Source: JAXLRU01 sp046330935 | Lineage (GTDB): Bacteria > Actinomycetota > Actinomycetes > Actinomycetales > Kineosporiaceae | NCBI GenBank assembly: GCA_046330935.1 | Contig: JAXLRU010000007.1 | Coordinates: forward strand, 62,001-126,000 | Length of the DNA: 64,000 nucleotides | Reading direction: 5' to 3' | In this document: piece after piece, positions 36,814-45,146 of the stretch | Position numbering within the stretch: the first letter of the stretch is position 1 | Layout: every line of letters begins with the position of its first letter | Notes under the pieces: generated by a model | What the model was told of the DNA's origin: nothing | The model's input: the letters and a program-made list of their open reading frames with translations, nothing else | Databases searched by the model: none | Program-made: the position numbers and the translations under genes

Positions 36814-38109
36814 TCAGCCGTTGAGCCGGATCGGGTCCACCACGTCGGCGTAGACGAGCACCAGCGACATGCCCACGAGCAGGACGGCGACCGTGTAGGC
36901 CAGCGGCAGGGCCCGCGCGACGTCGACCGGGCCCGGGTCGGGGCGGCGGAACAGCCGCGCGGCAGTGCGCCGCAGGCCCTCCCAGATCGCGCCGGCCGCG
37001 TGACCGCCGTCCAGGGGCAGCAGGGGCACCAGGTTGAAGAGGAATAGGGCCAGGTTGAGGGCGGCGAGCAGGACGAGCCAGGACGCCACCTTGTCGCGGA
37101 CGGGGACGTCCATCGAACCGACCTCGCCGCCGATGCGACCCACCCCGACGATGCTGATGGGGGACTCGGGGTCGCGCTCGGCACCGGTGGTGACCGTCTT
37201 GACGACGCCCGCGAACTTCTCCGGGACGTGCGCCAGGGACGACAGGACCGGCGACAGGGTCTGGACGAGTGCGCCGGGAACGTCGGCCACGCCGACGCGC
37301 ACGTAGTCGCCGGTGTTGTTGATGCCGAGGAACCCGACGGTCACCATCTCGGCCTTGCCGTCGGGACCGATCACGGGGTTGTCGTCGGCGTCGAGGCGCT
37401 CGCGCTGGGCGGGGATGATCGGCGCCTGCACGACGGTGCGGCGTCCCTCACGCTCGATCTCGATGGCGACCGTGCGCCCGGGCGCGCCGCGGATGGCCTT
37501 GAGCAGGTCGCGCCAGTCGTCGGAGCGGACGCCGTCGACGGCGAGCAGGCGGTCGCCCGGCAGCAGGCCGGCCTTGGCCGCGGGCGAGGGCTGGTCCCCT
37601 GGCCGGCAGTCGGTGAGCTTGGCGCCGACGGGCAGCACGCACTGGCTCACGGAGCCCACGAACGTCTCGCGCACGACGCCGAACACCATGAACGTCGTGG
37701 TGAACAGGGCCAGGGCGAGGATGAGGTTCATCACCGGGCCGCCGAGCATGATCACCAGCCGCTTGGGGACCGAGCGCTGGTAGAACTGCCGGTCGGCGTC
37801 CTCCGGCCCGATCTCACGCCGGGCGTCCGAGCGGGCCTGCTCGATCATCTCGGCGAACCGGCCGCGGCGGTCGGCCCCCCGCGCGGGCGGGAACATGCCG
37901 ATCATCCGGACGTAGCCGCCCAGGGGGACGGCCTTCACGCCGTACTCGGTCTCCCCCACGCGCCGCGACCACACGGTCGGGCCGAACCCGATCATGTACT
38001 GGGTGCACTTGACCCCGAACGCCTTGGCCGGGACCAGGTGACCGATCTCGTGCCAGGCGATCGAGAAGACGACGCCCAGGAGGACGACCAGCCAACCGAG
38101 CAGCCCCAT
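36814..38109 (-). CDS. rip1: Site-2-type intramembrane zinc metalloprotease (Rip1/RseP family)
   Basis: 431 residues. The zinc motif HExxH is at 20-24 (HEIGH) inside the first membrane segment; the third ligand lies in NLVPLLPLDGGHAAG near the C-terminus. A PDZ domain (around SPAAKAGLLPGDRLLAVDGV, about 180-240) sits between. It cleaves membrane-bound substrates such as anti-sigma factors within the membrane. Placement between dxr and ispG matches mycobacterial rip1 (Rv2869c). The symbol follows that analogy. Confidence 0.93.
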   Translation of the reverse strand: MGLLGWLVVLLGVVFSIAWHEIGHLVPAKAFGVKCTQYMIGFGPTVWSRRVGETEYGVKAVPLGGYVRMIGMFPPARGADRRGRFAEMIEQARSDARREIGPEDADRQFYQRSVPKRLVIMLGGPVMNLILALALFTTTFMVFGVVRETFVGSVSQCVLPVGAKLTDCRPGDQPSPAAKAGLLPGDRLLAVDGVRSDDWRDLLKAIRGAPGRTVAIEIEREGRRTVVQAPIIPAQRERLDADDNPVIGPDGKAEMVTVGFLGINNTGDYVRVGVADVPGALVQTLSPVLSSLAHVPEKFAGVVKTVTTGAERDPESPISIVGVGRIGGEVGSMDVPVRDKVASWLVLLAALNLALFLFNLVPLLPLDGGHAAGAIWEGLRRTAARLFRRPDPGPVDVARALPLAYTVAVLLVGMSLVLVYADVVDPIRLNG

Positions 38110-38200
38110 CAGCGTGCGCCTGCCTTTCCCTCGCCTGCGGTGGTCCCACCATCGGCGCCGTCACCGCCCCGGCTTGAGCCCGGACGTCTCTGCACCTGCC

Positions 38201-39364
38201 TCAGAGACCGAGCAGTCGCCTCGCGGTGGCTCGCCCCCATGCGTCGGCGGCCCGGACGTCGTCGAGCGACAGCACCTCCGCCGGGGCCACGTGCTCGGCC
38301 ACCACGCGGGAGACGGTGTCGACGATGTCCAGGAAACCGATCCGGCCGTCGAGGAAGGCGGCGACGCCCTCCTCGTTCGACGCGTTGTACACGGCAGGAT
38401 ACGTCGCGCCGAGCTGCGCGCACCGGCGTGCCAGGGTGACGGCGCCGAACGCGTCCTCGTCCAGCGGCAGGAACTGCCATTCCTGGGCCTTGGTCCAGTC
38501 GCACGCCGGCGCCACCGAGGGCAGGCGCTGCGGCCACGACAGGCCGAGGGCGATCGGCAGCCGCATGTCGGGCGGCGAGCACTGGGCGATCACGGCGCCG
38601 TCGACGAACTCGACCATCGAGTGCACCACCGACTGCGGGTGGACGACGACGTCGATCCGGTCCAGGGGGACGTCGAAGAGCAGGTGGGCCTCGATCAGCT
38701 CCAGACCCTTGTTCACGAGGCTGGCCGAGTTCACCGTGATCACCGGGCCCATGGACCAGGTGGGGTGGGCCAGCGCGTCGGCCGCGGTGACGCCTGCGAG
38801 GTCGGCGCGCGTGCGCCCGCGGAAGGGCCCACCCGAGGCGGTGAGGATCAGCCTCGCGACCTCCTGGGCGTCCCCCGCGCGCAGGCACTGGGCGAGCGCG
38901 GAGTGCTCGGAGTCCACCGGCACGATCTGTCCCGGTGACGCCGCCGCCTTCACCAGCGGGCCACCGATGATCAGCGACTCCTTGTTGGCCAGGGCGAGGG
39001 TGCTGCCCGCCCGCAGGGCGGCCAGGGTGGGCTCAAGCCCGCGCGCGCCGGTGATCCCGTTCAGCACGACGTCGCAGGGCAGCCCCGCCACCTGCTCGAC
39101 GGCCTCCTCGCCGGCCAGCACCTCCGCGTCGAGCCCGCGATCGGCCAGTGCCGCGCGGACGAGCGGCGCGGCGTCCTCGCTCGCCACCGCGACGGTCGCC
39201 ACGCCGAGGTCGGCCGCCTGCTGGGCGAGCAGCTCGGGGCGGCTGCCCGAGGCGGCCAGGGCGCGCACCCTGAAGCGGTCGCGGTGGCGGGCCAGGACGT
39301 CGGCCGCCTGGGTGCCGATGCTGCCGGTGGCACCGAGGACGACGATCTCGCGGGGGCGGGTCAC
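38201..39364 (-). CDS. dxr: 1-deoxy-D-xylulose 5-phosphate reductoisomerase
   Basis: 387 residues from GTG 39364 (VTRPREIVVLGATGSIGTQ). The NADPH-binding GATGSIG, the NKESLI motif near 120, the metal/substrate-binding VDSEHSA and SGGPFRG blocks, and the C-terminal NASNEEGVAAFL are all present. It makes MEP from DXP in isoprenoid synthesis. It leads the dxr-rip1-ispG series, with about 90 bases to rip1. A start 12 codons upstream is open but lacks conservation. Confidence 0.96.
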   Translation of the reverse strand: MTRPREIVVLGATGSIGTQAADVLARHRDRFRVRALAASGSRPELLAQQAADLGVATVAVASEDAAPLVRAALADRGLDAEVLAGEEAVEQVAGLPCDVVLNGITGARGLEPTLAALRAGSTLALANKESLIIGGPLVKAAASPGQIVPVDSEHSALAQCLRAGDAQEVARLILTASGGPFRGRTRADLAGVTAADALAHPTWSMGPVITVNSASLVNKGLELIEAHLLFDVPLDRIDVVVHPQSVVHSMVEFVDGAVIAQCSPPDMRLPIALGLSWPQRLPSVAPACDWTKAQEWQFLPLDEDAFGAVTLARRCAQLGATYPAVYNASNEEGVAAFLDGRIGFLDIVDTVSRVVAEHVAPAEVLSLDDVRAADAWGRATARRLLGL

Positions 39365-39495
39365 GCGGGGATTCTCCCCGGCGCGGGCCCGACGTCGCAC
39401 GGCGGTGCCCGCGCGGCGGCGGGGGTAGGGGTAGCCCCACCGTCGATCCGGCGGCCAACCCCCGGGCGTTCGACCGGGAAACCCCCGCGCGGCGC

Positions 39496-39520
39496 GATCA
39501 CCGCGGTCACTAGTGTGATC
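39496..39520. promoter_or_regulatory. Candidate operator in the dxr/MMPL intergenic region
   Basis: GATCAC-N13-GTGATC, extended one base on each side to 7-base arms, with CACTAGTG inside the spacer. It lies 154 bases upstream of the MMPL start and 131 bases upstream of dxr in the 309-base divergent gap (39365-39673). The shape would suit a TetR- or MarR-like dimer, but no regulator gene is adjacent. Confidence 0.4.
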
Positions 39521-39673
39521 GGCGTCACTCCCCCGCCGCGATCAGTCCTGCCCCCGGTGGCGGTCGGAGTAGGCGTCCAGAGTGGTCCCGTGCGCATGAC
39601 GGCGTGCCGCGGCCGGCCCCTCCTCCGTCGCGCGCGCCCGTCCCCCGCGCGCCGCCCGTTCAGGAGCACGCGC

Positions 39674-41890
39674 ATGGATCGTCTGGCAGATCTCTCCCTC
39701 CGACACCGGCGATGGGTCTTCGCCGTATGGCTCGTCATCACGCTCGTCGCGATGGGCTCGGCCGGCAAGCTCGGCGAGCGCCTCTCGTTCGACTTCTCCC
39801 TGCCGGGCCAGGAGGGGTACGAGACGGAGAAGGAGCTCATCGCCAGCTACGGGACGCCGGCGGCCGCACTCGCCGTCCCCGTGCTCACGATGCCCGAGGG
39901 CAGCACGGTGACCCAGCGCACCGACGACGTGAAGGCCGTGTTCGACGCGGTCCGTGCCGTGCCGGGCGTCCGTGTCGTCGACGTCTCCGGCACGAAGGAC
40001 CCCGCCTTCGTCACCGAGGACGGGCGGAGCACCTTCGGCATCGTCTACGGTCCCGAGCAGAGCGGGTTCGAGGCCCCTGTCGTGCCCCAGATCGAACAGG
40101 CCTTCACCGAGGCGGCGAAGGCGAAGGGGCTCTCCCCGTCCCTCACCGGCTACTACCAGTTGCAGTCCAGCAGCGGCGAGGACTCCGAGGGCCCGAGCGT
40201 GCTCCTGGAGACCCTCGTCGGGGCCGGGCTGGCACTGGTCGTGCTGCTCTTCGTGTTCGCCTCGCTGCTGGCGTTCCTGCCGCTGCTCATCGCCGCCGTC
40301 TCCGTGCTCAGCACGTTCCTCATCGTGCTGCTGCTCACGCTCGTGGCCGATGTCAGCTTCGTCGTCCAGTTCCTCATCTCCCTCGTCGGGCTCGGCGTCG
40401 CCATCGACTACTCCCTGCTCGTCGTGTCGCGCTGGCGCGAGGAGCGGGCCCAGGGCGCCGACAACGACACGGCCGTGCGCACAGCCGTGCGCACGGCGGG
40501 CCACGCGGTCATCGCGAGCGGCGTGACGGTCGCGATCAGCCTGCTGGCCCTCGTCGTCGTGCCCGTGCCGCTGCTGCGCAGCATGGGCTTCGGCGGCATG
40601 CTCATCCCGCTCGTCAGCGTGGCCGTCGTGCTCACCCTGCTGCCCGCGTTCCTGAAGGCGGTGGGCCCGCGGGTGGACTGGCCGAGGATCCGCCACGAGG
40701 AGAACGCCTCCCGCGGGTGGACGGCGTGGACGCGGCTGACGGTGCGCTGGCGCTGGGCCGCCTTCGCCGTGGCCGCCGGGTTGCTGGCCCTGCTCATCGC
40801 CCCCGTCGCGAGCATCCAGTTCGGCGTCAGCGGCACCGAATCGCAGGCATCGGCCGGTCCGGCCGTGACCACGCTGCACGAGCTGCGCGAGGCAGGGGTG
40901 GGCACGGGGGTCGTGACGCCGATCGTCGTGCTCTACGACAAGGGCAGCGACGCCGCCGCGGCCGCGACGGCCATCGCCGGCGTCTCCGGGGTGCGCAGCG
41001 CGACCGCGGCGCCGCCCGGAACGGACGGCCGGATCGCCGTCGACGTCGTGCCGGACGGTGAGACGGTGAACTCCGACAGCATCACGGTGGTCGACCGGGT
41101 CCGCGACGCCGCGCGAGGCGTGCCCGGATTCCTCGGCGCTACCGGCACAGGGGCGACGATCACCGACTACCGCAAGGCCGTCTACGACCGGTTCCCGCTG
41201 GTCGTCGGCGTCATCGCCCTGATCACGTTCATCCTGCTGGCACGCACGTTCCGGTCGCTGCTGCTGCCGCTGAAGGCCGTCGCTCTGAACCTGCTGAGCC
41301 TGGGCGCCGTGATGGGCGCGGTGACGTTCTTCTGGCAGGAGGGCCACGGTTCGGGCGCGATCTTCGACGTCCAGCCCACCGGTGCCCTGACGTTCTGGAT
41401 CCCGCCGCTGATCTTCGCGTTCCTGTTCGGGCTGTCGATGGACTACGAGGTCTTCATCCTCGCCCGCATGCGGGAGGAGTACGACGAGGTCGGCTCGACC
41501 GACGAGGCCGTCGTGCGGGGCCTGGCCCGCACCGGCCGCCTGGTCACCTCGGCCGCGCTGATCCTGTTCTTCTCCTTCGCGGCCCTCGCATCGGCGCCGG
41601 GCACCGACATCAAGGTGTTCGCCACCGCCCTGGGGGTGGGCATCCTCATCGACGCCACGATCGTCCGGGCGCTGCTGGTGCCGGCCCTGGTGAGCCTGCT
41701 CGGGTCCTGGAACTGGTGGCTGCCGGCGTGGGCCGCCACGGTCCTGCGGGTCGAGCCCTCCCCGAGGCGCACCGAGCCCACTCGGTCCAGGGCGTCCCTG
41801 GCGGCCCTGGGCGCGGTGCCGCCTGGACCGCGCGGTCCCTCTGCCGACGTCCAGGTCGCCGACGCCCTGCCCCCGGTCGAGGCGCACTGA
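39674..41890 (+). CDS. MMPL/RND-family membrane transporter
   Basis: 738 residues from ATG 39674 (AGGAG 8 bases upstream). One N-terminal membrane segment is followed by an extracytoplasmic domain (about 35-190), five segments, a second extracytoplasmic domain and five more, about 12 in all, with the two-fold RND repeat. Conserved membrane motifs include VGLGVAIDYSLLVVSRWREE (about 233-252) and FLFGLSMDYEVFILARMREEY (about 580-600), each with the Asp-Tyr pair used in proton coupling. Relatives export lipids, siderophores or drugs; the substrate here is unknown. It stands alone, followed by a strong hairpin. Confidence 0.93.
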   Translation: MDRLADLSLRHRRWVFAVWLVITLVAMGSAGKLGERLSFDFSLPGQEGYETEKELIASYGTPAAALAVPVLTMPEGSTVTQRTDDVKAVFDAVRAVPGVRVVDVSGTKDPAFVTEDGRSTFGIVYGPEQSGFEAPVVPQIEQAFTEAAKAKGLSPSLTGYYQLQSSSGEDSEGPSVLLETLVGAGLALVVLLFVFASLLAFLPLLIAAVSVLSTFLIVLLLTLVADVSFVVQFLISLVGLGVAIDYSLLVVSRWREERAQGADNDTAVRTAVRTAGHAVIASGVTVAISLLALVVVPVPLLRSMGFGGMLIPLVSVAVVLTLLPAFLKAVGPRVDWPRIRHEENASRGWTAWTRLTVRWRWAAFAVAAGLLALLIAPVASIQFGVSGTESQASAGPAVTTLHELREAGVGTGVVTPIVVLYDKGSDAAAAATAIAGVSGVRSATAAPPGTDGRIAVDVVPDGETVNSDSITVVDRVRDAARGVPGFLGATGTGATITDYRKAVYDRFPLVVGVIALITFILLARTFRSLLLPLKAVALNLLSLGAVMGAVTFFWQEGHGSGAIFDVQPTGALTFWIPPLIFAFLFGLSMDYEVFILARMREEYDEVGSTDEAVVRGLARTGRLVTSAALILFFSFAALASAPGTDIKVFATALGVGILIDATIVRALLVPALVSLLGSWNWWLPAWAATVLRVEPSPRRTEPTRSRASLAALGAVPPGPRGPSADVQVADALPPVEAH

Positions 41891-41896
41891 CCAGAC

Positions 41897-41942
41897 CGGA
41901 AGGGGCGGACGTGGTCATGCGACCGGGTCCGCCCCTTCCGGC
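41897..41942. terminator. Terminator hairpin after the MMPL gene
   Basis: A perfect 15-base inverted repeat (ccggaaggggcggac and its complement) with a 16-base loop lies between convergent stops at 41890 and 41964. Confidence 0.82.
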
Positions 41943-41963
41943 TTCCGCGGCGGGGCTCGATGC

Positions 41964-43439
41964 CTAGAGGGCGATGCCCACGTACTTGGTCTCCAGGTAC
42001 TCCTCGATCCCCTCGGCGCCGCCCTCGCGGCCGGTGCCCGACTGCTTCACCCCGCCGAAGGGCGCGGCGGGGTTGGAGACGATGCCCTGGTTGATCCCGA
42101 CCATCCCCGTCTCCAGCCCTTCGGCCACCCGCAGCGCCCGTGACAGGTCGCGGGTGAACGCGTAGGCCACGAGCCCGTACTCGGTGGCGTTGGCCTTCGC
42201 GAGGGCCTCCTCGTCGGAGGCGAAGGTCGTGACAGGGGCGACGGGGCCGAAGATCTCCTCCCCCAGGACGCGCGCATCCTGCGGGACGTCGGCCAGCACG
42301 GTCGGGGCGTAGAAGTACCCCGCCCCCGTGAGGACCTGCCCGCCGGCGAGCACCCGCGCACCGCGGTCGACGGCGTCGGCGACCAGCTCGTCGACCTTCT
42401 GCCGGGACGGCCCGTCGATCAGGGGTCCCACCTGGGTGTCGGGTTCGGTGCCCCGGCCCACCCGCAGCGCCGCCATGCGTTCGGCGAGGCCGGCGGAGAA
42501 GTCGGCGGCGACGGACTCGTGCACGAGGAAGCGGTTGGCCGCCGTGCAGGCCTCCCCCATGTTGCGGGTCTTGGCCAGCATGGCGCCGGTGAGCGCGGCG
42601 TCGAGGTCGGCGTCGGCGAACACGAGGAACGGCGCATTGCCGCCGAGCTCCATCGACACCCGCAGCAGCTGGTCGGCCGCCTGGGCGACGAGCGCCTTGC
42701 CCACGGGGGTCGACCCCGTGAAGGAGAGCTTGCGCAGCCGGGGGTCGGCGATCAGGGGCGCCATCACCTCCCGGGTGCGGCGCGTCGTCACGACGTTGAG
42801 CACTCCCTCGGGCAGGCCGCACTCCTGCAGGATCGCCGCGAGCGCGAGCATCGACAGTGGCGTCTGCTGGGCGGGCTTGACCACCATGGTGCAGCCCGCC
42901 GCGATCGCCGGACCGATCTTGCGGGTGCCCATGGCCATGGGGAAGTTCCACGGGGTGATCAGCAGGCACGGGCCGACCGGCTGCTTCATCGTCATCAGGC
43001 GGGTCGCCCCGTTGGGGGCCGTCGACCACCGCCCGCTGATCCGCACCGCCTCCTCGGAGAACCAGCGGAAGAACTCGGCGGCGTAGGCGATCTCGGCGCG
43101 CGACTCCGCGAGCGACTTGCCCATCTCCAGTGTCATGAGCAGTGCGAGGTCGTCCGTGCGCGCGGTGATGGTCTCGAAGGCGCGCCGCAGGATCTCCCCC
43201 CGCTCCCGGGGCGCAGTGGCGGCCCAGGACGCCTGCGCCGCCACGGCGGCGTCCAGGGCCTGGGCGGCGTCCTCGACGCCCGCGTCGGCGACCTCGGCGA
43301 AGACCACCCCCGTGGAGGGGTCCTCGACCCCGAAGGTGTGTCCCCCGGCGGCTTCACGCCACCCTCCCGAGACGAGCAGGCCCGTCGGAACGGTCGCGAC
43401 GAGCGCGGCCTCGCGGTCCTCGAGCAGCCCTGACGCCAT
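41964..43439 (-). CDS. gabD: Succinate-semialdehyde dehydrogenase-type aldehyde dehydrogenase
   Basis: 491 residues of the ALDH superfamily. The NAD(P)-binding FTGSTPVGKAL, catalytic Glu in MELGGNAPF, and catalytic Cys in GEACTAANRF are in order. The PWNFP motif is present. Sequence style (the PVGPCLLITPWNFPMAMGTRKIGPAIAAGC region and the GVKQSGTGREGGAEGIEEYLETKYV ending) fits succinate-semialdehyde dehydrogenase, the last step from GABA to succinate. It is divergent from an aminotransferase gene, with a 130-base gap containing a perfect palindrome. Exact substrate is inferred. Confidence 0.88.
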   Translation of the reverse strand: MASGLLEDREAALVATVPTGLLVSGGWREAAGGHTFGVEDPSTGVVFAEVADAGVEDAAQALDAAVAAQASWAATAPRERGEILRRAFETITARTDDLALLMTLEMGKSLAESRAEIAYAAEFFRWFSEEAVRISGRWSTAPNGATRLMTMKQPVGPCLLITPWNFPMAMGTRKIGPAIAAGCTMVVKPAQQTPLSMLALAAILQECGLPEGVLNVVTTRRTREVMAPLIADPRLRKLSFTGSTPVGKALVAQAADQLLRVSMELGGNAPFLVFADADLDAALTGAMLAKTRNMGEACTAANRFLVHESVAADFSAGLAERMAALRVGRGTEPDTQVGPLIDGPSRQKVDELVADAVDRGARVLAGGQVLTGAGYFYAPTVLADVPQDARVLGEEIFGPVAPVTTFASDEEALAKANATEYGLVAYAFTRDLSRALRVAEGLETGMVGINQGIVSNPAAPFGGVKQSGTGREGGAEGIEEYLETKYVGIAL

Positions 43440-43455
43440 TGCCGACCCTCTTCCT

Positions 43456-43471
43456 GCCGGACGCGTCCGGC
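43456..43471. promoter_or_regulatory. Perfect 16-base palindrome GCCGGACGCGTCCGGC in a divergent promoter
   Basis: It sits 17 bases upstream of the gabD start and about 99 bases upstream of the divergent aminotransferase start. Perfect symmetry without spacer suggests an operator rather than a terminator. Confidence 0.5.
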
Positions 43472-43569
43472 GTTCACATGCACGAAATCAGCGTTCCCAC
43501 GGGGTCACATCTTCGGTATCCGTCGCCGAGAGCCTGTTGCACGGCTGCACTCGTCGCTATGTTTCCATC

Positions 43570-44943
43570 ATGTCGGACGCCAGCACCAGCGCGACGGTCG
43601 TCACCGGAGCCGAACTCGCCGCCCTGCACGCCGAGCAGCTCGCCGTCTTCGAGCGGGCCCGCCCGCGCTCGAAGGCACTCTCCGAGCGGGCCCGTACCCA
43701 CCTGCCCGGCGGCGTCCCCATGTCGTGGATGGTCAAGTGGCCGGGCAGCTTCCCCGTCTTCGTCGAGCGCGCCGAGGGCGCCCACTTCACCTGCGTGGAC
43801 GGCATCGACCACGTCGACCTGTGCCTCGGGGACACGGGGGCGATGTCGGGGCACTCCCCGGCCGCCGCGGTCGAGGCCGTCCGGCGTCAGGCGTCGCGGG
43901 GCATCACGACGATGCTCCCCTGCGAGGACGCGATCGTCGCCGCCGAGGAGCTGAGCCGTCGCTTCGGGGTCAGCCACTGGCAGTTCACCCTGACAGCCAC
44001 CGACGCCAACCGCCACGTCCTGCGCTACGCCAGGCACCTCACCGGTCGCCGCAAGGTCGTCGTGATCGACTACTGCTACCACGGGACGGTCGACGAGACG
44101 TTCGCCGTGCTGGGCCCCGACGGGACGACGATCGCGCGCCGGGGGTCGATCGGCCCCGCCGTGGACGTCGCGGAGACGACGGTCGTCGTGCCGTTCAACG
44201 ACCTCGCCGCGATGGAGCGTGCGCTGGCCGGAGGTGACGTCGCGGCCGTGCTCATGGAGCCGGCCATGACCAACATCGGGATCGTGCTCCCGGAGGACGG
44301 CTACCACGCCGGCGTGCGCGAGCTCACCCGCCGGCACGGCGCGCTGCTCGTCATGGACGAGACCCACACGCTGTGCGCCGGCCCCGGGGGCTGCACGCGG
44401 GCGTGGGGCCTGGACCCGGACGTCGTCGTCGTGGGCAAGACGATCGGCAGCGGGGTGCCCGCGGCCGCCTTCGGCCTGGGGGCCGACCTGGCCGCCCGCA
44501 TCGGCGCCGAGATCGACCTGGAGGACGTCGACCTCGGCGGGGTGGGCGGCACCCTCGCCGGCAACGCGCTGTCGATGGCCGCCGTGCGCGCGACCCTCAC
44601 CGAGGTCCTCACCGACGACGTCTTCGTCCACACCGCGGCACTGGCGCAGCGCTGGGCCGAGGGAGTCGCCTCCGTCGTCGCCGAGCGCGGCCTGCCGTGG
44701 CACGTCACGGTGCTCGGCTCCCGCGCGGAGTACGCCTTCTCCCCGCTGCCGCCGCGCACCGGGGCGCAGGCGGCGGCGGCGGACGACTTCGCCCTCCAGC
44801 AGTACCTGCACCTGCAGGCCCTCAACGAGTCGGTCCTGCTGACGCCCTTCCACAACATGGCGCTGTTCTGCCCGGACGCCCGGGTCGAGGACGTCGACCA
44901 GCACACCCGCGCCTTCGCCGCTGCGGCCGCCGCCCTCACCTGA
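43570..44943 (+). CDS. Class III PLP-dependent aminotransferase (HemL-like)
   Basis: 457 residues from ATG 43570. The fold-type I signature is seen: PLP-binding Asp in LLVMDETHT (about Asp263) and the Schiff-base Lys at about 290 (VVVGKTIGSGVP). The overall layout resembles glutamate-1-semialdehyde aminomutase, but the cofactor-phosphate loop reads TATDAN (about 142-147) instead of SGTEA, which argues for a different activity. It is divergent from gabD and followed by an APC permease, so a role in amine or amino-acid catabolism is likely. It is probably not the haem-pathway enzyme. Confidence 0.85.
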   Translation: MSDASTSATVVTGAELAALHAEQLAVFERARPRSKALSERARTHLPGGVPMSWMVKWPGSFPVFVERAEGAHFTCVDGIDHVDLCLGDTGAMSGHSPAAAVEAVRRQASRGITTMLPCEDAIVAAEELSRRFGVSHWQFTLTATDANRHVLRYARHLTGRRKVVVIDYCYHGTVDETFAVLGPDGTTIARRGSIGPAVDVAETTVVVPFNDLAAMERALAGGDVAAVLMEPAMTNIGIVLPEDGYHAGVRELTRRHGALLVMDETHTLCAGPGGCTRAWGLDPDVVVVGKTIGSGVPAAAFGLGADLAARIGAEIDLEDVDLGGVGGTLAGNALSMAAVRATLTEVLTDDVFVHTAALAQRWAEGVASVVAERGLPWHVTVLGSRAEYAFSPLPPRTGAQAAAADDFALQQYLHLQALNESVLLTPFHNMALFCPDARVEDVDQHTRAFAAAAAALT

Positions 44944-45146
44944 CGTCGGGCGTCGCGCCCGGCCTGATCCGCTCGGCACCGCCCGCCATCCGCTGCCGCC
45001 CCACGCGCCGTGTCTCGGCCACGGGTCCAACGCGTAACAGCTGGCCCGCACCCCTTCTCGCCCGCCTGCGGGCGTCCCTATCTTTCGTCGCATCGATCGT
45101 CCCCGAACCGCTCGAGTCACGCCCTCCCCGACGTTCAGGAGCCGGA

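Noticed and set aside
32989..37047. A long open frame opposite GNAT, ispG and the site-2 protease, and out of frame with the chemotaxis gene
   Set aside because: It overlaps four recognised genes and has no recognisable motif, so it is a codon-bias shadow.
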